Assembly: GCF_002019645.1 (NCBI RefSeq)
Contig: NZ_KV917374.1
Coordinates: 2,926,696 to 2,990,695, forward strand
DNA length: 64,000 nt
Source of the DNA: Litchfieldia alkalitelluris
GTDB lineage: Bacteria > Bacillota > Bacilli > Bacillales > Bacillaceae_L
Direction of reading: 5' to 3'
Shown here: piece after piece, positions 9,262-17,787 of the stretch
Layout of the letters: each line of letters opens with the position of its first letter
Position numbering within the stretch: position 1 is the stretch's first letter
Notes under the pieces: model-generated
What the model was told of the DNA's origin: nothing
Seen by the model: the letters and a program-made list of their open reading frames with translations, nothing else
Databases searched by the model: none
Translations under genes and position numbers: made by a program

Positions 9262-9813
9262 ATGAAAATGAAATACATACTTACGTTGATGTTTTGCTTA
9301 TGTTTATTATCAGCGTGTAAAAGTAATGAACAAGCTATGAATTTTGAATTTACAGATCAAGATGGATCTGCTTTTGGTTCAAGTAATTTAGAAGGAAAAG
9401 TGTGGGTAGCGAACTTTATATTTACGAACTGTAACACTGTGTGTCCTCCAATGACTGCACATATGGCCAAATTACAGCAGATGTTAGAAGATGAAGGTGT
9501 ACAAGCTGAATTAGTTTCTTTTACAGTTGATCCTGAAGTGGATAATCCCGATACGTTAAAATCTTTTGCAAATAACTTTGACGCAGACTTTGCTAATTGG
9601 CATTTTTTAACTGGTTATAGTCAAAAAGAAATAGAGGATTTTGCTAAAGAAAACTTCGCAACACTTGTACGAAAACCAGCTGATCAAGAACAAGTGATGC
9701 ATGGAACATCATTTTATGTTGTTGATCAAAACGGGAATCTTGTTGAAAGTTATAGTGGTGTTGAGGATACCCCATATGAAGATATTATAGAAAAAATTAA
9801 AGAACTAAATTGA
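9262..9813 (+). CDS. scoI: SCO1/SenC family copper chaperone lipoprotein (YpmQ/ScoI)
   Basis: I chose ATG 9262 because AGGAG (9248-9252) is 9 bases upstream, whereas ATG 9253 abuts it. The product has a lipoprotein signal with lipobox LLSAC (Cys19), a thioredoxin fold with the copper ligands Cys57 and Cys61 (CNTVC) and His147. The family delivers copper to the CuA centre of cytochrome c oxidase at the outer membrane face. In B. subtilis ypmQ follows ypmP; here about 8 kb of inserted genes separate them. Confidence 0.93.
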   Translation: MKMKYILTLMFCLCLLSACKSNEQAMNFEFTDQDGSAFGSSNLEGKVWVANFIFTNCNTVCPPMTAHMAKLQQMLEDEGVQAELVSFTVDPEVDNPDTLKSFANNFDADFANWHFLTGYSQKEIEDFAKENFATLVRKPADQEQVMHGTSFYVVDQNGNLVESYSGVEDTPYEDIIEKIKELN

Positions 9814-9819
9814 TACGAG

Positions 9820-9858
9820 AAGGCAAGATGCATTATTGTTTAAATGTATCTTGCCTTT
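9820..9858 (+). terminator. Terminator after scoI
   Basis: AAGGCAAGAT...CAT pairs with ATG...ATCTTGCCTT, with one internal mismatch and a T-rich tail. The following bases to 9962 hold no gene I can support. Confidence 0.8.
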
Positions 9859-9962
9859 ATATATATATAATGTTTTCGTATCTATTCCCAGGAACCTGAC
9901 TCTAGGTCTAATTCAACTGGGGGTAAAGTAAAGGGGGCTTCTAAGATGAATCAAAGAATAAT

Positions 9963-10127
9963 TTAAGACAAATCTTGTTCACTATTATTGATGCCATCAC
10001 TTACAATGGTTTCAAGTTCATTCCAAAAAAATTCTTTTCCAAAATAAGTCTCGCATTCAAGGATTTCCTCAGCTTCATCTATCGTATTTACTTCATGCTT
10101 TTTATTCAAGCTGTCTTTATGTTTCAT
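9963..10127 (-). CDS. Small acidic protein (54 aa) coupled to the glycosyltransferase gene
   Basis: On the minus strand an ATG at 10127-10125 has AAAGGAG 9 bases upstream and runs 54 codons to a TAA at 9965-9963. The start overlaps the last 11 bases of the upstream YkoN-like gene (stop at 10117), a layout typical of translational coupling. The product is acidic (EAEEILECE and similar runs) with no membrane segment. I do not recognise the family. The ribosome binding site and overlap make it a credible gene. Confidence 0.6.
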   Translation of the reverse strand: MKHKDSLNKKHEVNTIDEAEEILECETYFGKEFFWNELETIVSDGINNSEQDLS

Positions 10128-11250
10128 TAGTAAACACTCCTTTGTTTTTTTTAGAATGTAGTAATTTACTTAGAATGGTTTGAATTGCATTCCGATCAAT
10201 CGATTCATGAAACTGTTGTATTGCCTTTTTAAAAGGCTTTAGTTGAGTATCTAGGGTTAGAATGATACCATCATCTAAGTTGTCAAATTCATCCCAGTGT
10301 TCAAAAGGGATTACTAAATGCTGTTTTTTTAATTCATGTAGATTTATTTGCTCTTGGCCGGGTAGAGCGTGATAAATAAGTGCAGGAATTCCTTTTGAGA
10401 GACACTCACTTATCGTAATTCCACCGGGTTTGGTGATCACAACGTCTGTTTCTTTATAAATCCTGTTCATCTCTTTTCGGCTAGAAATGTAAGGAAATGC
10501 TTCAATTAGCGGATTATTCAATTGCTTCACTTTTTTATACAACGTCTCATTTTTACCACACAAAATACGATAGTTAATTTTTTCACTTTTAGCCATCTTA
10601 GGGATTAATTTTTCAATCATACCAACTCCTAGGCTACCGCCCATAACTGTACAATTTTTATAATTCGTAAAATCCTTAATGTTAGAACGAGTAATCAGCG
10701 GATGGACTGGAATTCCGGTTATATATATTTTATGTTCTTCTACTCCATTTTCTTTTAGAGTCTCTTTTAACGCTTCATGAGGGACAAAATGATAATCAAT
10801 ATACTTTTTACCCCAAAAGCTATGTATAAAATAATCTGTATATACATTAATTATGGGGGTATTAATCATTTTGTTCTTTTTTAGTACATTTAACATGTAC
10901 GAAGGAAGAGCATGGGAACATATGATTATATCAGGATTCTTTTCTTGGATTAGTCTTTTCATAAATGGTAAAAATAATTGCTCATATAGTTTATAGGACT
11001 TCTTTTCTTTACCCTCGTTATAGACCTGCTTTTGATATAGCCAATGATAGGTATTTGGAAGAGTGTGAATCCACTTTAAATAAACAGATGAAACAAGTGC
11101 TTCTATTTTTCCATAACTATACTGAAGTATATCGATTTTTTCGCACTCCAACGACTGATCTAAAGATGTGATTATACTTGTCAGTGAATCAGCCACTTGA
11201 TGATGACCTGATGGTATTTGTAAAAATGGTAAAAAAAGAATCCTTTTCAT
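10117..11250 (-). CDS. ykoN: YkoN-like glycosyltransferase (MGDG synthase/UgtP family)
   Basis: The 377-residue protein starts with the MGDG-synthase N-terminal pattern LPSGHHQVA-like sequence (PSGHHQVADSL) and ends with a GT28-type nucleotide-sugar site (TKPGGITISECLSKGIP). Relatives transfer sugars to diacylglycerol or other lipids at the cytoplasmic membrane face. In B. subtilis ykoN is followed by ykoP and ykoQ; here ykoP- and ykoQ-like genes lie next door but on the opposite strand. The acceptor is unknown. Confidence 0.8.
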   Translation of the reverse strand: MKRILFLPFLQIPSGHHQVADSLTSIITSLDQSLECEKIDILQYSYGKIEALVSSVYLKWIHTLPNTYHWLYQKQVYNEGKEKKSYKLYEQLFLPFMKRLIQEKNPDIIICSHALPSYMLNVLKKNKMINTPIINVYTDYFIHSFWGKKYIDYHFVPHEALKETLKENGVEEHKIYITGIPVHPLITRSNIKDFTNYKNCTVMGGSLGVGMIEKLIPKMAKSEKINYRILCGKNETLYKKVKQLNNPLIEAFPYISSRKEMNRIYKETDVVITKPGGITISECLSKGIPALIYHALPGQEQINLHELKKQHLVIPFEHWDEFDNLDDGIILTLDTQLKPFKKAIQQFHESIDRNAIQTILSKLLHSKKNKGVFTNET

Positions 11251-11392
11251 TCGTATTTCACCCTTTTTTAAGGATTATGTCTTTATCTTCAAACTTCCAC
11301 TAGTATTTTATTCAACTCCCTTTTTTTCCCTTAAATATTCCTTGGAGATAAACCAAAACTAAGAAAAATTAAATAAAGGAGAACGATAATAA

Positions 11393-11962
11393 ATGATGGT
11401 TAGAGTAAGGTTCTGCTTTCTATCTATATGGACAATCCTTGACCCCATCTATTATATGTTTACAAGGCTAAAGTATATTTATTGTGAGAATAATCATCGT
11501 ACAATTTTCAGGATTAGACTTACTCGCTATAAAGGTATTCCATTAACTTTAGCTGATGGAACAATAATAAAAAAAAATGACCTTCTAATAAAGATTCATT
11601 TACACAATGTAAAACTTATGAACGAGATGTGTAAAATTAAAGGAGAAACTGTAAAAGGAAGGTTAATATATAACAAAGTTAAAGAAGGACTACCTGGATT
11701 AGCTGCATATGTTCAACAACATCCTCAGTTTGATGAAATTAAAGGTATAATAGGTATTACTATGTTAAATAAGGGTTGTAAACGTCTTGGGTTTGAAACT
11801 TTCTCAATTAAAAACAAATTATACTGTTTAGTAAAGCAAATCGTATTTATACCGATGTATCTACTTACATCTAATCAATATACAAGAAACACACTAAAGC
11901 GACCACCGAAATACTTATTTATGACAAAAGGTGATTTGCTATCAAAATACTTTATAAAATAA
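11393..11962 (+). CDS. ykoP: YkoP-like protein
   Basis: The 189-residue protein is basic and has a short hydrophobic N terminus. A conserved block (KGIPLTLADGTIIKKND followed by LIKIHLHN) sits near residues 50-75. The start has AAAGGAG upstream. I recognise it mainly by its place between ykoN- and ykoQ-like genes; the biochemical function is unknown. It precedes ykoQ by about 70 bases on the same strand. Confidence 0.7.
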   Translation: MMVRVRFCFLSIWTILDPIYYMFTRLKYIYCENNHRTIFRIRLTRYKGIPLTLADGTIIKKNDLLIKIHLHNVKLMNEMCKIKGETVKGRLIYNKVKEGLPGLAAYVQQHPQFDEIKGIIGITMLNKGCKRLGFETFSIKNKLYCLVKQIVFIPMYLLTSNQYTRNTLKRPPKYLFMTKGDLLSKYFIK

Positions 11963-11988
11963 TTTCTCCATTCATTACCAATGCTATT

Positions 11989-12024
11989 CCTCCTCCAATT
12001 TACTATAATTGTAAAAGGAGGAGG
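11989..12024 (+). promoter_or_regulatory. Hairpin that masks the ykoQ ribosome binding site
   Basis: CCTCCTCC (11989-11996) is the exact complement of the GGAGGAGG ribosome binding site (12017-12024). Inside it TTTAC (11999-12003) pairs with GTAAA (12011-12015), leaving a 7-base loop TATAATT. No T-run follows, so it is not a terminator. In mRNA read from ykoP the site for the ATG at 12032 would be buried. The loop also spells TATAAT, so a promoter there would make mRNA lacking the blocking half, but no good -35 is visible. Confidence 0.6.
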
Positions 12025-12031
12025 CGATACA

Positions 12032-12886
12032 ATGTACACTTCATTATTATTATTAATCATATTCATGATTTCATATATTATATATATAGCAAATACAAAC
12101 ACTAAGAGAGTTTCTATTAATAAACTTCAGTTTAAATCAGACTCACACATAACTTCTCATACAGTACCTCTTAACATCCTACATCTCTCGGACTTGCATA
12201 TAGAAAATCTATCAATTTCACCTAATGAATTATATAAATATCTAAAGGATGAAGAGATTGATTTAATTGCTATTACAGGTGATTTTCTTGATCGAAAGAA
12301 AAGTATTCCAAAGTTGATTCCTTATCTTGATGTGTTGAACAAACTTTCTGCGCCTTATGGAATGTATGCAGTTTTTGGTAATCACGATTATGTACTAAAA
12401 GGAAAAAACTTTGAAGCTTTAAAGCAAACTTTAGAGAATCATGGGTGTGTCACATTACAGAATGAAAACAAGTGGATTCCGATTGGCGATAAGATGTTAA
12501 ATATTATCGGGATTGATGATTACAGTACAAAAAGGAGTGATGTCGAGAAATCGTACAAAGATTTAGGGAACGGCTTTAATCTTGTGTTAACGCATGATCC
12601 AAATATTGTCTTACACATGAAAAATGTTTCTTATGATTTATTACTTTCGGGTCATTTTCATGGAGGACAAATTCACTGGCCAAAGCCATATCATCTCGCG
12701 AAAATGGGTAAATTGGCAAGATTGAATATCATTAAAGGACTTCATTATGAAGATGGGAAGCCATACTATATCAGTGAAGGTCTAGGACAAACTGGTGTTA
12801 ACATTCGTGTAGGCAGTAGCCCTGAAATTACATTTCACCAGATTCATTTAGAAGAGCAAGCTTCTATAATATCAAAGGTTATTTAA
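12032..12886 (+). CDS. ykoQ: Membrane-anchored metallophosphoesterase, YkoQ-like
   Basis: ATG 12032 follows GGAGGAGG by 7 bases; an in-frame ATG at 11981 lies upstream of the hairpin and has no site. The 284-residue protein has an N-terminal transmembrane helix and the calcineurin-like metal motifs in order: LSDLH, GDFLD, FGNHDY, LTHDP and GHFHGGQ. Relatives (YkuE/LpxH-like, YkoQ) are membrane-bound phosphohydrolases, some acting on lipid or nucleotide substrates. The substrate is unknown. A terminator follows. Confidence 0.88.
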   Translation: MYTSLLLLIIFMISYIIYIANTNTKRVSINKLQFKSDSHITSHTVPLNILHLSDLHIENLSISPNELYKYLKDEEIDLIAITGDFLDRKKSIPKLIPYLDVLNKLSAPYGMYAVFGNHDYVLKGKNFEALKQTLENHGCVTLQNENKWIPIGDKMLNIIGIDDYSTKRSDVEKSYKDLGNGFNLVLTHDPNIVLHMKNVSYDLLLSGHFHGGQIHWPKPYHLAKMGKLARLNIIKGLHYEDGKPYYISEGLGQTGVNIRVGSSPEITFHQIHLEEQASIISKVI

Positions 12887-12888
12887 CT

Positions 12889-12917
12889 AAAAGACGCTAA
12901 CCCAGTGTCTTTTTTTT
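12889..12917 (+). terminator. Terminator after ykoQ
   Basis: AAAAGAC pairs with GTCTTTT around a short loop and is followed by eight T. Confidence 0.85.
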
Positions 12918-12990
12918 ATGGATGTTCGCCAGGAAGGTTCATGCTATAATACTAGGAGTCTAATTTTTAGTTTCTTTCGAAGGTAATAGA

Positions 12991-13791
12991 ATGGTAGGTG
13001 AAAAGATGAATTTTAAGATTTTACTTATTTTTATAGCATTTGTAACTTTTATGGTAGCTTGTTCAACTCAAACGTCAACTTATTCAAGGAATGTTTATAA
13101 TAACGTACTTATGTTAAAAAAGGATAATATCCCAAGTTATTTTTTCCCGAGAGATTTAAACATTGTCTCGATAGGTGATTCCCTTACTGAAGGTGTTGGT
13201 GATACAACGAACCGTGGTGGGTACACCTCGTTTTTAGAACAACAGCTTTTATTGGAAAAGGGTATTAAATCTGTTTCTATTTTCAACTACGGTGCACAAG
13301 GCCATCGAACAATGGATGTGTTAAATCGACTAAGCAATAGTATCCCAAATGAATCAATTCATAACTCAGATGCTGTGATTATTACGATAGGTGGAAACGA
13401 CATGATGAAGGTTGTTGAAGAAAACTTCTTTAACTTATCATTTGATACATTTCAAAAAGAGCAGAAAACCTATCAACAAAGATTAAAATTAATTCTTGAT
13501 AAAATAAAGAATGTTAACAGTGATACACACATATATGTAGTTGGATTATATAATCCCTTTTTACTAATTGGTGATGTTTCTAATGAGGTAAATATGGTAA
13601 TAACTAATTGGAATGAAACAACAAGAACACTGTTAATGGAATATGAAGGTACAACCTTCGTTGAAATCGAGGATATCTTTCTTAATAACACAGAGGTTTT
13701 ATTATCAAATGATGAATTCCATCCTAATACTCGAGGGTATGAGTTAATCGCTGGAAGAATTGCTGAGTACATGGAAAAGAACAATAATTAA
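12991..13791 (+). CDS. ypmR: SGNH-hydrolase lipoprotein (YpmR-like esterase/lipase)
   Basis: The protein has a lipoprotein signal (lipobox FMVAC, Cys24) and the SGNH blocks GDSLTEGVGD (I), GGND (III) and DEFHPNTRGYELIA (V, with the catalytic Asp/His). Such enzymes hydrolyse esters or O-acyl groups outside the membrane. Two starts are plausible, ATG 12991 (GAAGG upstream) and ATG 13006 (AGGTG upstream); the signal peptide works with either. It lies 9 bases before ypmS, as in B. subtilis. Confidence 0.88.
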   Translation: MVGEKMNFKILLIFIAFVTFMVACSTQTSTYSRNVYNNVLMLKKDNIPSYFFPRDLNIVSIGDSLTEGVGDTTNRGGYTSFLEQQLLLEKGIKSVSIFNYGAQGHRTMDVLNRLSNSIPNESIHNSDAVIITIGGNDMMKVVEENFFNLSFDTFQKEQKTYQQRLKLILDKIKNVNSDTHIYVVGLYNPFLLIGDVSNEVNMVITNWNETTRTLLMEYEGTTFVEIEDIFLNNTEVLLSNDEFHPNTRGYELIAGRIAEYMEKNNN

Positions 13792-13800
13792 GGGGTTTTG

Positions 13801-14400
13801 ATGATGATTTTCACATGGCGTAATATGTTTTTTGGAATTGTCATTATAAATGTGGCAATAGTATTGGGTCTTTTCTTCTTTATTTTCTTCTCAGGGAATG
13901 ATACCAACGAACTAAAATTGACAGGCTATGGGGAAGGGATAAACACAGAATCCACAATTAATCTAACAGTTCTAACAAATAAAAAGGATCTTACAACATT
14001 AATTAATAATTATTTGGAGGATGAGTTCCAGGAACAGGTACTTAACTATAAGATTGTACTAAGTGAAAAGGTCATGCTAATCGGTTCAATACCTGCGTTT
14101 GGTAAAGAAATTGATTTAGTTATGACGTTTGAACCTGTACCACAAAAAAACGGTGATTTAATTCTAGAACAAGAGTCCATTTCTTTAGGTCAAATTAAGC
14201 TCCCGGTAAATTTTGTATTACATTATATTAGTGAAAACTATGCTCTTCCTGAATGGATTACAATAGAGCCAAATCAACACAAAATTCATGCAGCTATTAC
14301 CACAATGGAACTGAACAGTAATGTGGCTGTTAAGGTTGAGTCCTTTGATTTAAAAAATGACGATATAAGCTTTGGATTAATGGTACCAGTCCATAACTAA
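13801..14400 (+). CDS. ypmS: YpmS-like membrane-anchored protein (DUF2140)
   Basis: AAGGGG at 13790-13795 suits ATG 13801 or 13804; the TTG at 13798 is too close. The product has an N-terminal transmembrane helix (about residues 9-32) and an extracytoplasmic beta-rich region of about 165 residues. The position after ypmR and the YpmS-like sequence support the name. The molecular role is unknown; pairing with an SGNH hydrolase suggests work at the cell envelope. Confidence 0.82.
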   Translation: MMIFTWRNMFFGIVIINVAIVLGLFFFIFFSGNDTNELKLTGYGEGINTESTINLTVLTNKKDLTTLINNYLEDEFQEQVLNYKIVLSEKVMLIGSIPAFGKEIDLVMTFEPVPQKNGDLILEQESISLGQIKLPVNFVLHYISENYALPEWITIEPNQHKIHAAITTMELNSNVAVKVESFDLKNDDISFGLMVPVHN

Positions 14401-14407
14401 TTTAGCA

Positions 14408-14431
14408 CTCCCTTAAAAGGGAGGTTTTTTT
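14408..14431 (+). terminator. Terminator after ypmS
   Basis: CTCCCTT pairs with AAGGGAG with almost no loop beyond AA, followed by seven T. Confidence 0.88.
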
Positions 14432-14715
14432 ATAGAGGAGTATATAAAGAACAAGTTTGGTATTTATCTCCCCGAACATCGGCTCTCATATCTAAGCGTA
14501 CCTCACGAGGATGAGCAAAAGAATTCCTTCCCTAAGATAAAAAACGCAAAAAATTAAGTCCTAGTCAGCGATCGCATATGCCTGACGCCGTAGGCTTGAC
14601 GAGCGCTTTTCTTATTTGGGTGAGTAACCAAATTTAATTCAGGTAGGTGTCCGCCTTTCCATTGTCCACTGATCTGAATAAGATAACATTAGATAGATAA
14701 AGGAGGTGTTAAAGA
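14432..14715. other. Non-coding gap, GC-richer than surroundings
   Basis: I see no gene in these 284 bases. The middle (about 14560-14615) is unusually GC-rich for this genome and holds a short hairpin (GCCTgacgccgtAGGC, 14580-14595). This could be a dispersed repeat or part of a leader for the spore protein gene that follows, but nothing decides it. Confidence 0.4.
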
Positions 14716-14817
14716 ATGAGTGGAGTAGGATACGCAGGAGGATTTGCGTTGATTGTTGTATTATTCATCTTACTCATTATTGTGGGTGCAGGTGGATATG
14801 TTGGTGGAGTTTACTAA
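14716..14817 (+). CDS. YjcZ-family small sporulation membrane protein (33 aa)
   Basis: ATG 14716 has AAAGGAGGTG about 8 bases upstream. The 33-residue peptide has a glycine/tyrosine-rich start and one helix ([16 protein letters not shown]), the signature of the YjcZ/SscA family of small Bacillus spore proteins. It is the first of two adjacent family members. Confidence 0.88.
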   Translation: MSGVGYAGGFALIVVLFILLIIVGAGGYVGGVY

Positions 14818-14857
14818 TATAAATAAAATCATCAAAATGTGAAAGGGGGGTTTATGA

Positions 14858-15013
14858 ATGGGCTTCGGATATGGTGCAGGATATGGTTATGGCTATGGTT
14901 ATGGCGCACAAGCTCCAGTAGCTGGTGCTGGTTACGGTGCTGGTCGTGGTTTTGCGTTAATCGTAGTATTGTTTATCCTTTTAATTATCGTTGGTGCTTC
15001 ATGGGTAGCATAA
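14858..15013 (+). CDS. YjcZ-family small protein with Gly-Tyr-rich head (51 aa)
   Basis: ATG 14858 follows AAAGGGGGG. The 51-residue product has a repetitive GYGYGYG head (about residues 4-16), a GAGYGAGRG linker and the same [17 protein letters not shown] helix as its neighbour, ending WVA. The shared helix shows duplication of a YjcZ unit. A tryptophan-rich reading in another frame across this stretch is a shadow of the GGNTAT repeats. Likely a spore component by family. Confidence 0.87.
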   Translation: MGFGYGAGYGYGYGYGAQAPVAGAGYGAGRGFALIVVLFILLIIVGASWVA

Positions 15014-15062
15014 CGATTATTGCTAGGTAAGTGTAAATAAAAGAACTACCTCCTATCTATGT

Positions 15063-15126
15063 CTGACTCAAAGAGTTGAATTTAAAGGAAACTAAATCCT
15101 TATAAATTCAAATGTCTTTGAGTCAG
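15063..15126. terminator. Long stem-loop between convergent genes
   Basis: CTGACTCAAAGA (15063-15074) pairs perfectly with TCTTTGAGTCAG (15115-15126). An inner GAATTT.AAGGA / TCCTT.AAATTC stem extends it. It probably terminates the YjcZ genes and the opposing zinc-ribbon gene, though the T-tract is weak. Confidence 0.65.
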
Positions 15127-15236
15127 TTTGTAGTTTGGGGATTCAAAACTTTGATCTGCACATAATCGTCTTTTGTTCTCTTTTAGAGAATGGATCTTAA
15201 GTGCATAACAGAGTAAAGATTATGTAATATAGATTT

Positions 15237-15473
15237 TTACTTTTCTGCGTGTTTTATAAAGGTTAATTCATCTTCAAGTAGACCGCATGCTCCACATTGA
15301 ACCTTTTGCTTTGGCCCACGGTAAGGAATGTGAAATGGGTCAAGTTCTGATCCGAATTCTTCCAGAATTTCACCAGTAGATCTGTCGACTTTTACTGGTT
15401 TTGCAACCTGCTCAATAATATTAAAACGTGTGCGATTTGTTTTACAGTTTGGACATAGGTAAGGACTTGGCAT
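15237..15473 (-). CDS. Small zinc-ribbon protein (78 aa)
   Basis: I chose the ATG at 15473 because GGAGGTGA is then about 9 bases upstream; the ATG at 15479 lies too close to it. The product has two CxxC pairs, CPNC near the start and CGAC near residue 60, a zinc-ribbon arrangement, with a conserved-looking centre of charged residues. I do not recognise the family or function. It converges with the YjcZ-type genes. Confidence 0.72.
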   Translation of the reverse strand: MPSPYLCPNCKTNRTRFNIIEQVAKPVKVDRSTGEILEEFGSELDPFHIPYRGPKQKVQCGACGLLEDELTFIKHAEK

Positions 15474-15680
15474 AATCATTCACCTCCGTTGTTATTTACT
15501 ATTTCCTTTTATGTTAATTTTTATGTTTTCTCATCCTTAATGGTAATCGCTTTTAGTCATAATAGGCTGTTTACATCATAAAATTATTGATACAAATATG
15601 TTAGTTAAATTTAAAAACTAACATAAAGCCATTAATTATTATACATAATAGATTTAAAATGCTTTGATAGGAGTTAAATT

Positions 15681-16607
15681 ATGAAAATTAATAATCAACG
15701 ACATAGCTTTCATGTTTTATTCAACAGATTGTTAGTTTTTATCTTTATATGTAGTGCTTTATTTATACTTATACAGCTAATCCCTGTTAATACAATTAAA
15801 GAAACTACATTTAATAAGGAATCAAATAAGCCACTAGTTATAGCACATAGAGGGGGAGCTGGTGTTGCTCCTGAGAATACTCTTTATGCATTTAGAGTAT
15901 CAGAGCGTTTAGGTGTGGACGCAATCGAATTAGATGTAAGAATGTCCAAGGATGGGGAACTAGTTGTTATACATGATGAAACAGTAGACAGAACGACAAA
16001 TGGTGTTGGTTTTGTCTCAAATTTAACTTTAAAAGAATTGAAAAGTTTAGATGCTGGCTATCGGTTAAAAATGAGGGATAGAGGATATCCTTTTCGACAT
16101 AAGGGTATAACCATCCCAACCTTAGAGGAAGTTTTTCAAGAGATAAAACACACTTCAATTGTTCTTGAACTAAAAGATACGAATCCGACAGTGGAAAAAA
16201 AGGTAGCAAAATTAATTAAAAAGTATGATATGAAAAAACGGGTTATTGTTGGCTCTTTTAATGATGATAGTATAAAAAGGTTTGCAGACCGCACTGATGG
16301 AAAAGTTGCTATAGGAACAGGTTCAAAAGCATTGCGATTTTATGTCATCTTACATAAATTACATTTAGACCGTCTTTACCCACTGAAACGAAACGCCGTT
16401 CAGATACCTGTAAAGGTAGGGAATATAAACTTAACGACAGATCGACTAATCAAAACTATTAAAGAAAGGAATATTGCTATTCATTATTGGACAATAAATG
16501 ATGAAAAAACGATGAAGAAGCTAATCAAAAAGAATGTAGATGGAATTATTACTGATTATCCCAATAAATTGTTAAAGCTTCTAAATGATGATTATAAAGA
16601 GATGTAG
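15681..16607 (+). CDS. Glycerophosphodiester phosphodiesterase, membrane anchored
   Basis: The 308-residue protein has an N-terminal hydrophobic segment (about 14-35) and then a GDPD TIM barrel. The catalytic and metal residues are in IAHRGGAGVAPENT, ELDVRMSKDGELVVIHD and a C-terminal IHYWTIND. It cleaves glycerophosphodiesters to glycerol-3-phosphate and an alcohol, probably at the outer face or secreted. AGGAG precedes the ATG. A paralogue lies at the other end of the window on the minus strand. Confidence 0.92.
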   Translation: MKINNQRHSFHVLFNRLLVFIFICSALFILIQLIPVNTIKETTFNKESNKPLVIAHRGGAGVAPENTLYAFRVSERLGVDAIELDVRMSKDGELVVIHDETVDRTTNGVGFVSNLTLKELKSLDAGYRLKMRDRGYPFRHKGITIPTLEEVFQEIKHTSIVLELKDTNPTVEKKVAKLIKKYDMKKRVIVGSFNDDSIKRFADRTDGKVAIGTGSKALRFYVILHKLHLDRLYPLKRNAVQIPVKVGNINLTTDRLIKTIKERNIAIHYWTINDEKTMKKLIKKNVDGIITDYPNKLLKLLNDDYKEM

Positions 16608-16619
16608 AATGCAAATATA

Positions 16620-16648
16620 TTGGTTTTAGTTACAACTATTACTATAAT
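16620..16648 (+). promoter_or_regulatory. Sigma-A promoter for msrAB
   Basis: TTGGTT (16620-16625) and TATAAT (16643-16648) are 17 bases apart. The expected start is near 16655, about 25 bases before the msrAB ATG. Confidence 0.65.
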
Positions 16649-16679
16649 TAAGATATAGATAAGGAAGGAGTGGAGAGTT

Positions 16680-17630
16680 ATGGACTCTAAACAACAAAAA
16701 GCCACGTTTGCTGGAGGTTGTTTTTGGTGTATGGTAAAGCCATTTGATGAAATGCCTGGTATTATCAAGGTTGAATCGGGTTATACAGGTGGCTGGAAAG
16801 AGAACCCTACATATGAAGAGGTCTGTTCGGAAACGACGGGACACTATGAGGCGGTACAAATTACTTTTGACCCTGATGTTTTCCCATACGATGAGCTACT
16901 GACATTATACTGGCAACAAATAGATCCTACTGATCCAGGGGGGCAATTCTATGATCGTGGAGGCTCCTATAAAACTGCAATATTTTATCATAACAATTAC
17001 CAACAGCAGCTTGCAGAAGAATCAAAGAAGAAGTTAGAACAAAGTGGTCGCTTCGCAAAGCCAGTTGTTACTGAAATTCTACCAGCAAAGGAGTTTTATC
17101 CCGCAGAGGATTATCATCAACAGTATTACAAAAAAAATCCAGCTCATTATCAAAGATATAGTGTTGGTTCAGGGAGAGTGGCTTTTATCGAAAAGCATTG
17201 GGAAGAAAAAAGTAAGAGCGAACTTCGTTCAAAATTAACACCTATACAATATCACGTGACACAAGAAAATGGTACAGAACAACCTTTTCATAATGAATAT
17301 TGGGATCATCACGGAGAAGGAATTTACGTTGATATTATCTCGGGCAAACCTTTGTTTAGCTCAAAAGATAAGTATGATGCTGGGTGCGGTTGGCCAAGCT
17401 TTACAAAACCAATTACACTTGAAGAAGTGGTTGAAAAAGAGGATAACTCGCACGGAATGATTCGTACTGAAGTTCGTAGTAAAAATGCTGATTCACATCT
17501 AGGGCATGTTTTTAATGATGGTCCAGGACCATCTGGTCTACGTTACTGTATTAACTCAGCTGCATTAAGATTTGTACCAAAAGAAAACCTCGAAAAAGAG
17601 GGATATGGTGATTATTTAAAGTTATTTTAA
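16680..17630 (+). CDS. msrAB: Fused peptide methionine sulfoxide reductase MsrA-MsrB
   Basis: Residues 1-160 form MsrA with GGCFWC (catalytic Cys14). The second half is MsrB, with [10 protein letters not shown] and the catalytic cysteine in [12 protein letters not shown]. The MsrB part lacks the CxxC zinc pairs, like the B. subtilis enzyme. Together they reduce both S- and R-methionine sulfoxide. B. subtilis has msrA and msrB as separate adjacent genes near ypmP-S; here they are one reading frame of 316 residues. Confidence 0.95.
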   Translation: MDSKQQKATFAGGCFWCMVKPFDEMPGIIKVESGYTGGWKENPTYEEVCSETTGHYEAVQITFDPDVFPYDELLTLYWQQIDPTDPGGQFYDRGGSYKTAIFYHNNYQQQLAEESKKKLEQSGRFAKPVVTEILPAKEFYPAEDYHQQYYKKNPAHYQRYSVGSGRVAFIEKHWEEKSKSELRSKLTPIQYHVTQENGTEQPFHNEYWDHHGEGIYVDIISGKPLFSSKDKYDAGCGWPSFTKPITLEEVVEKEDNSHGMIRTEVRSKNADSHLGHVFNDGPGPSGLRYCINSAALRFVPKENLEKEGYGDYLKLF

Positions 17631-17640
17631 TTGGTGTGAA

Positions 17641-17676
17641 ATGGCTAATGGAATATTTTTCCTTTAGCTATTTTTT
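17641..17676 (+). terminator. Terminator after msrAB
   Basis: ATGGCTAA.GGAA pairs with TTCC.TTAGCTAT, followed by six T. Confidence 0.75.
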
Positions 17677-17758
17677 ATGAGAAAAATGTCGTCATTTGAC
17701 CGTTTTTGTAATCGTTTACTTTTTTTGATTTTTTGGCGGGAATTTTATGTTTGAATGG

Positions 17759-17787
17759 TTGACCTTTCCAAAAATGAGTGATATGAT
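17759..17787 (+). promoter_or_regulatory. Sigma-A promoter and long leader of the cold-shock gene
   Basis: TTGACC (17759-17764), a 17-base spacer and TATGAT (17782-17787) form a good promoter. Transcription would start near 17794, giving a leader of about 148 bases before the ATG at 17942. Long structured leaders are typical of cold-shock genes and control mRNA stability and translation at low temperature. Confidence 0.72.

Noticed and set aside
14839-15030. 63-residue tryptophan-rich frame over the YjcZ-type genes
   Set aside because: It is the shifted reading of a GGNTAT-rich gene; the frame from 14858 gives a recognised YjcZ-family protein with a better ribosome binding site.
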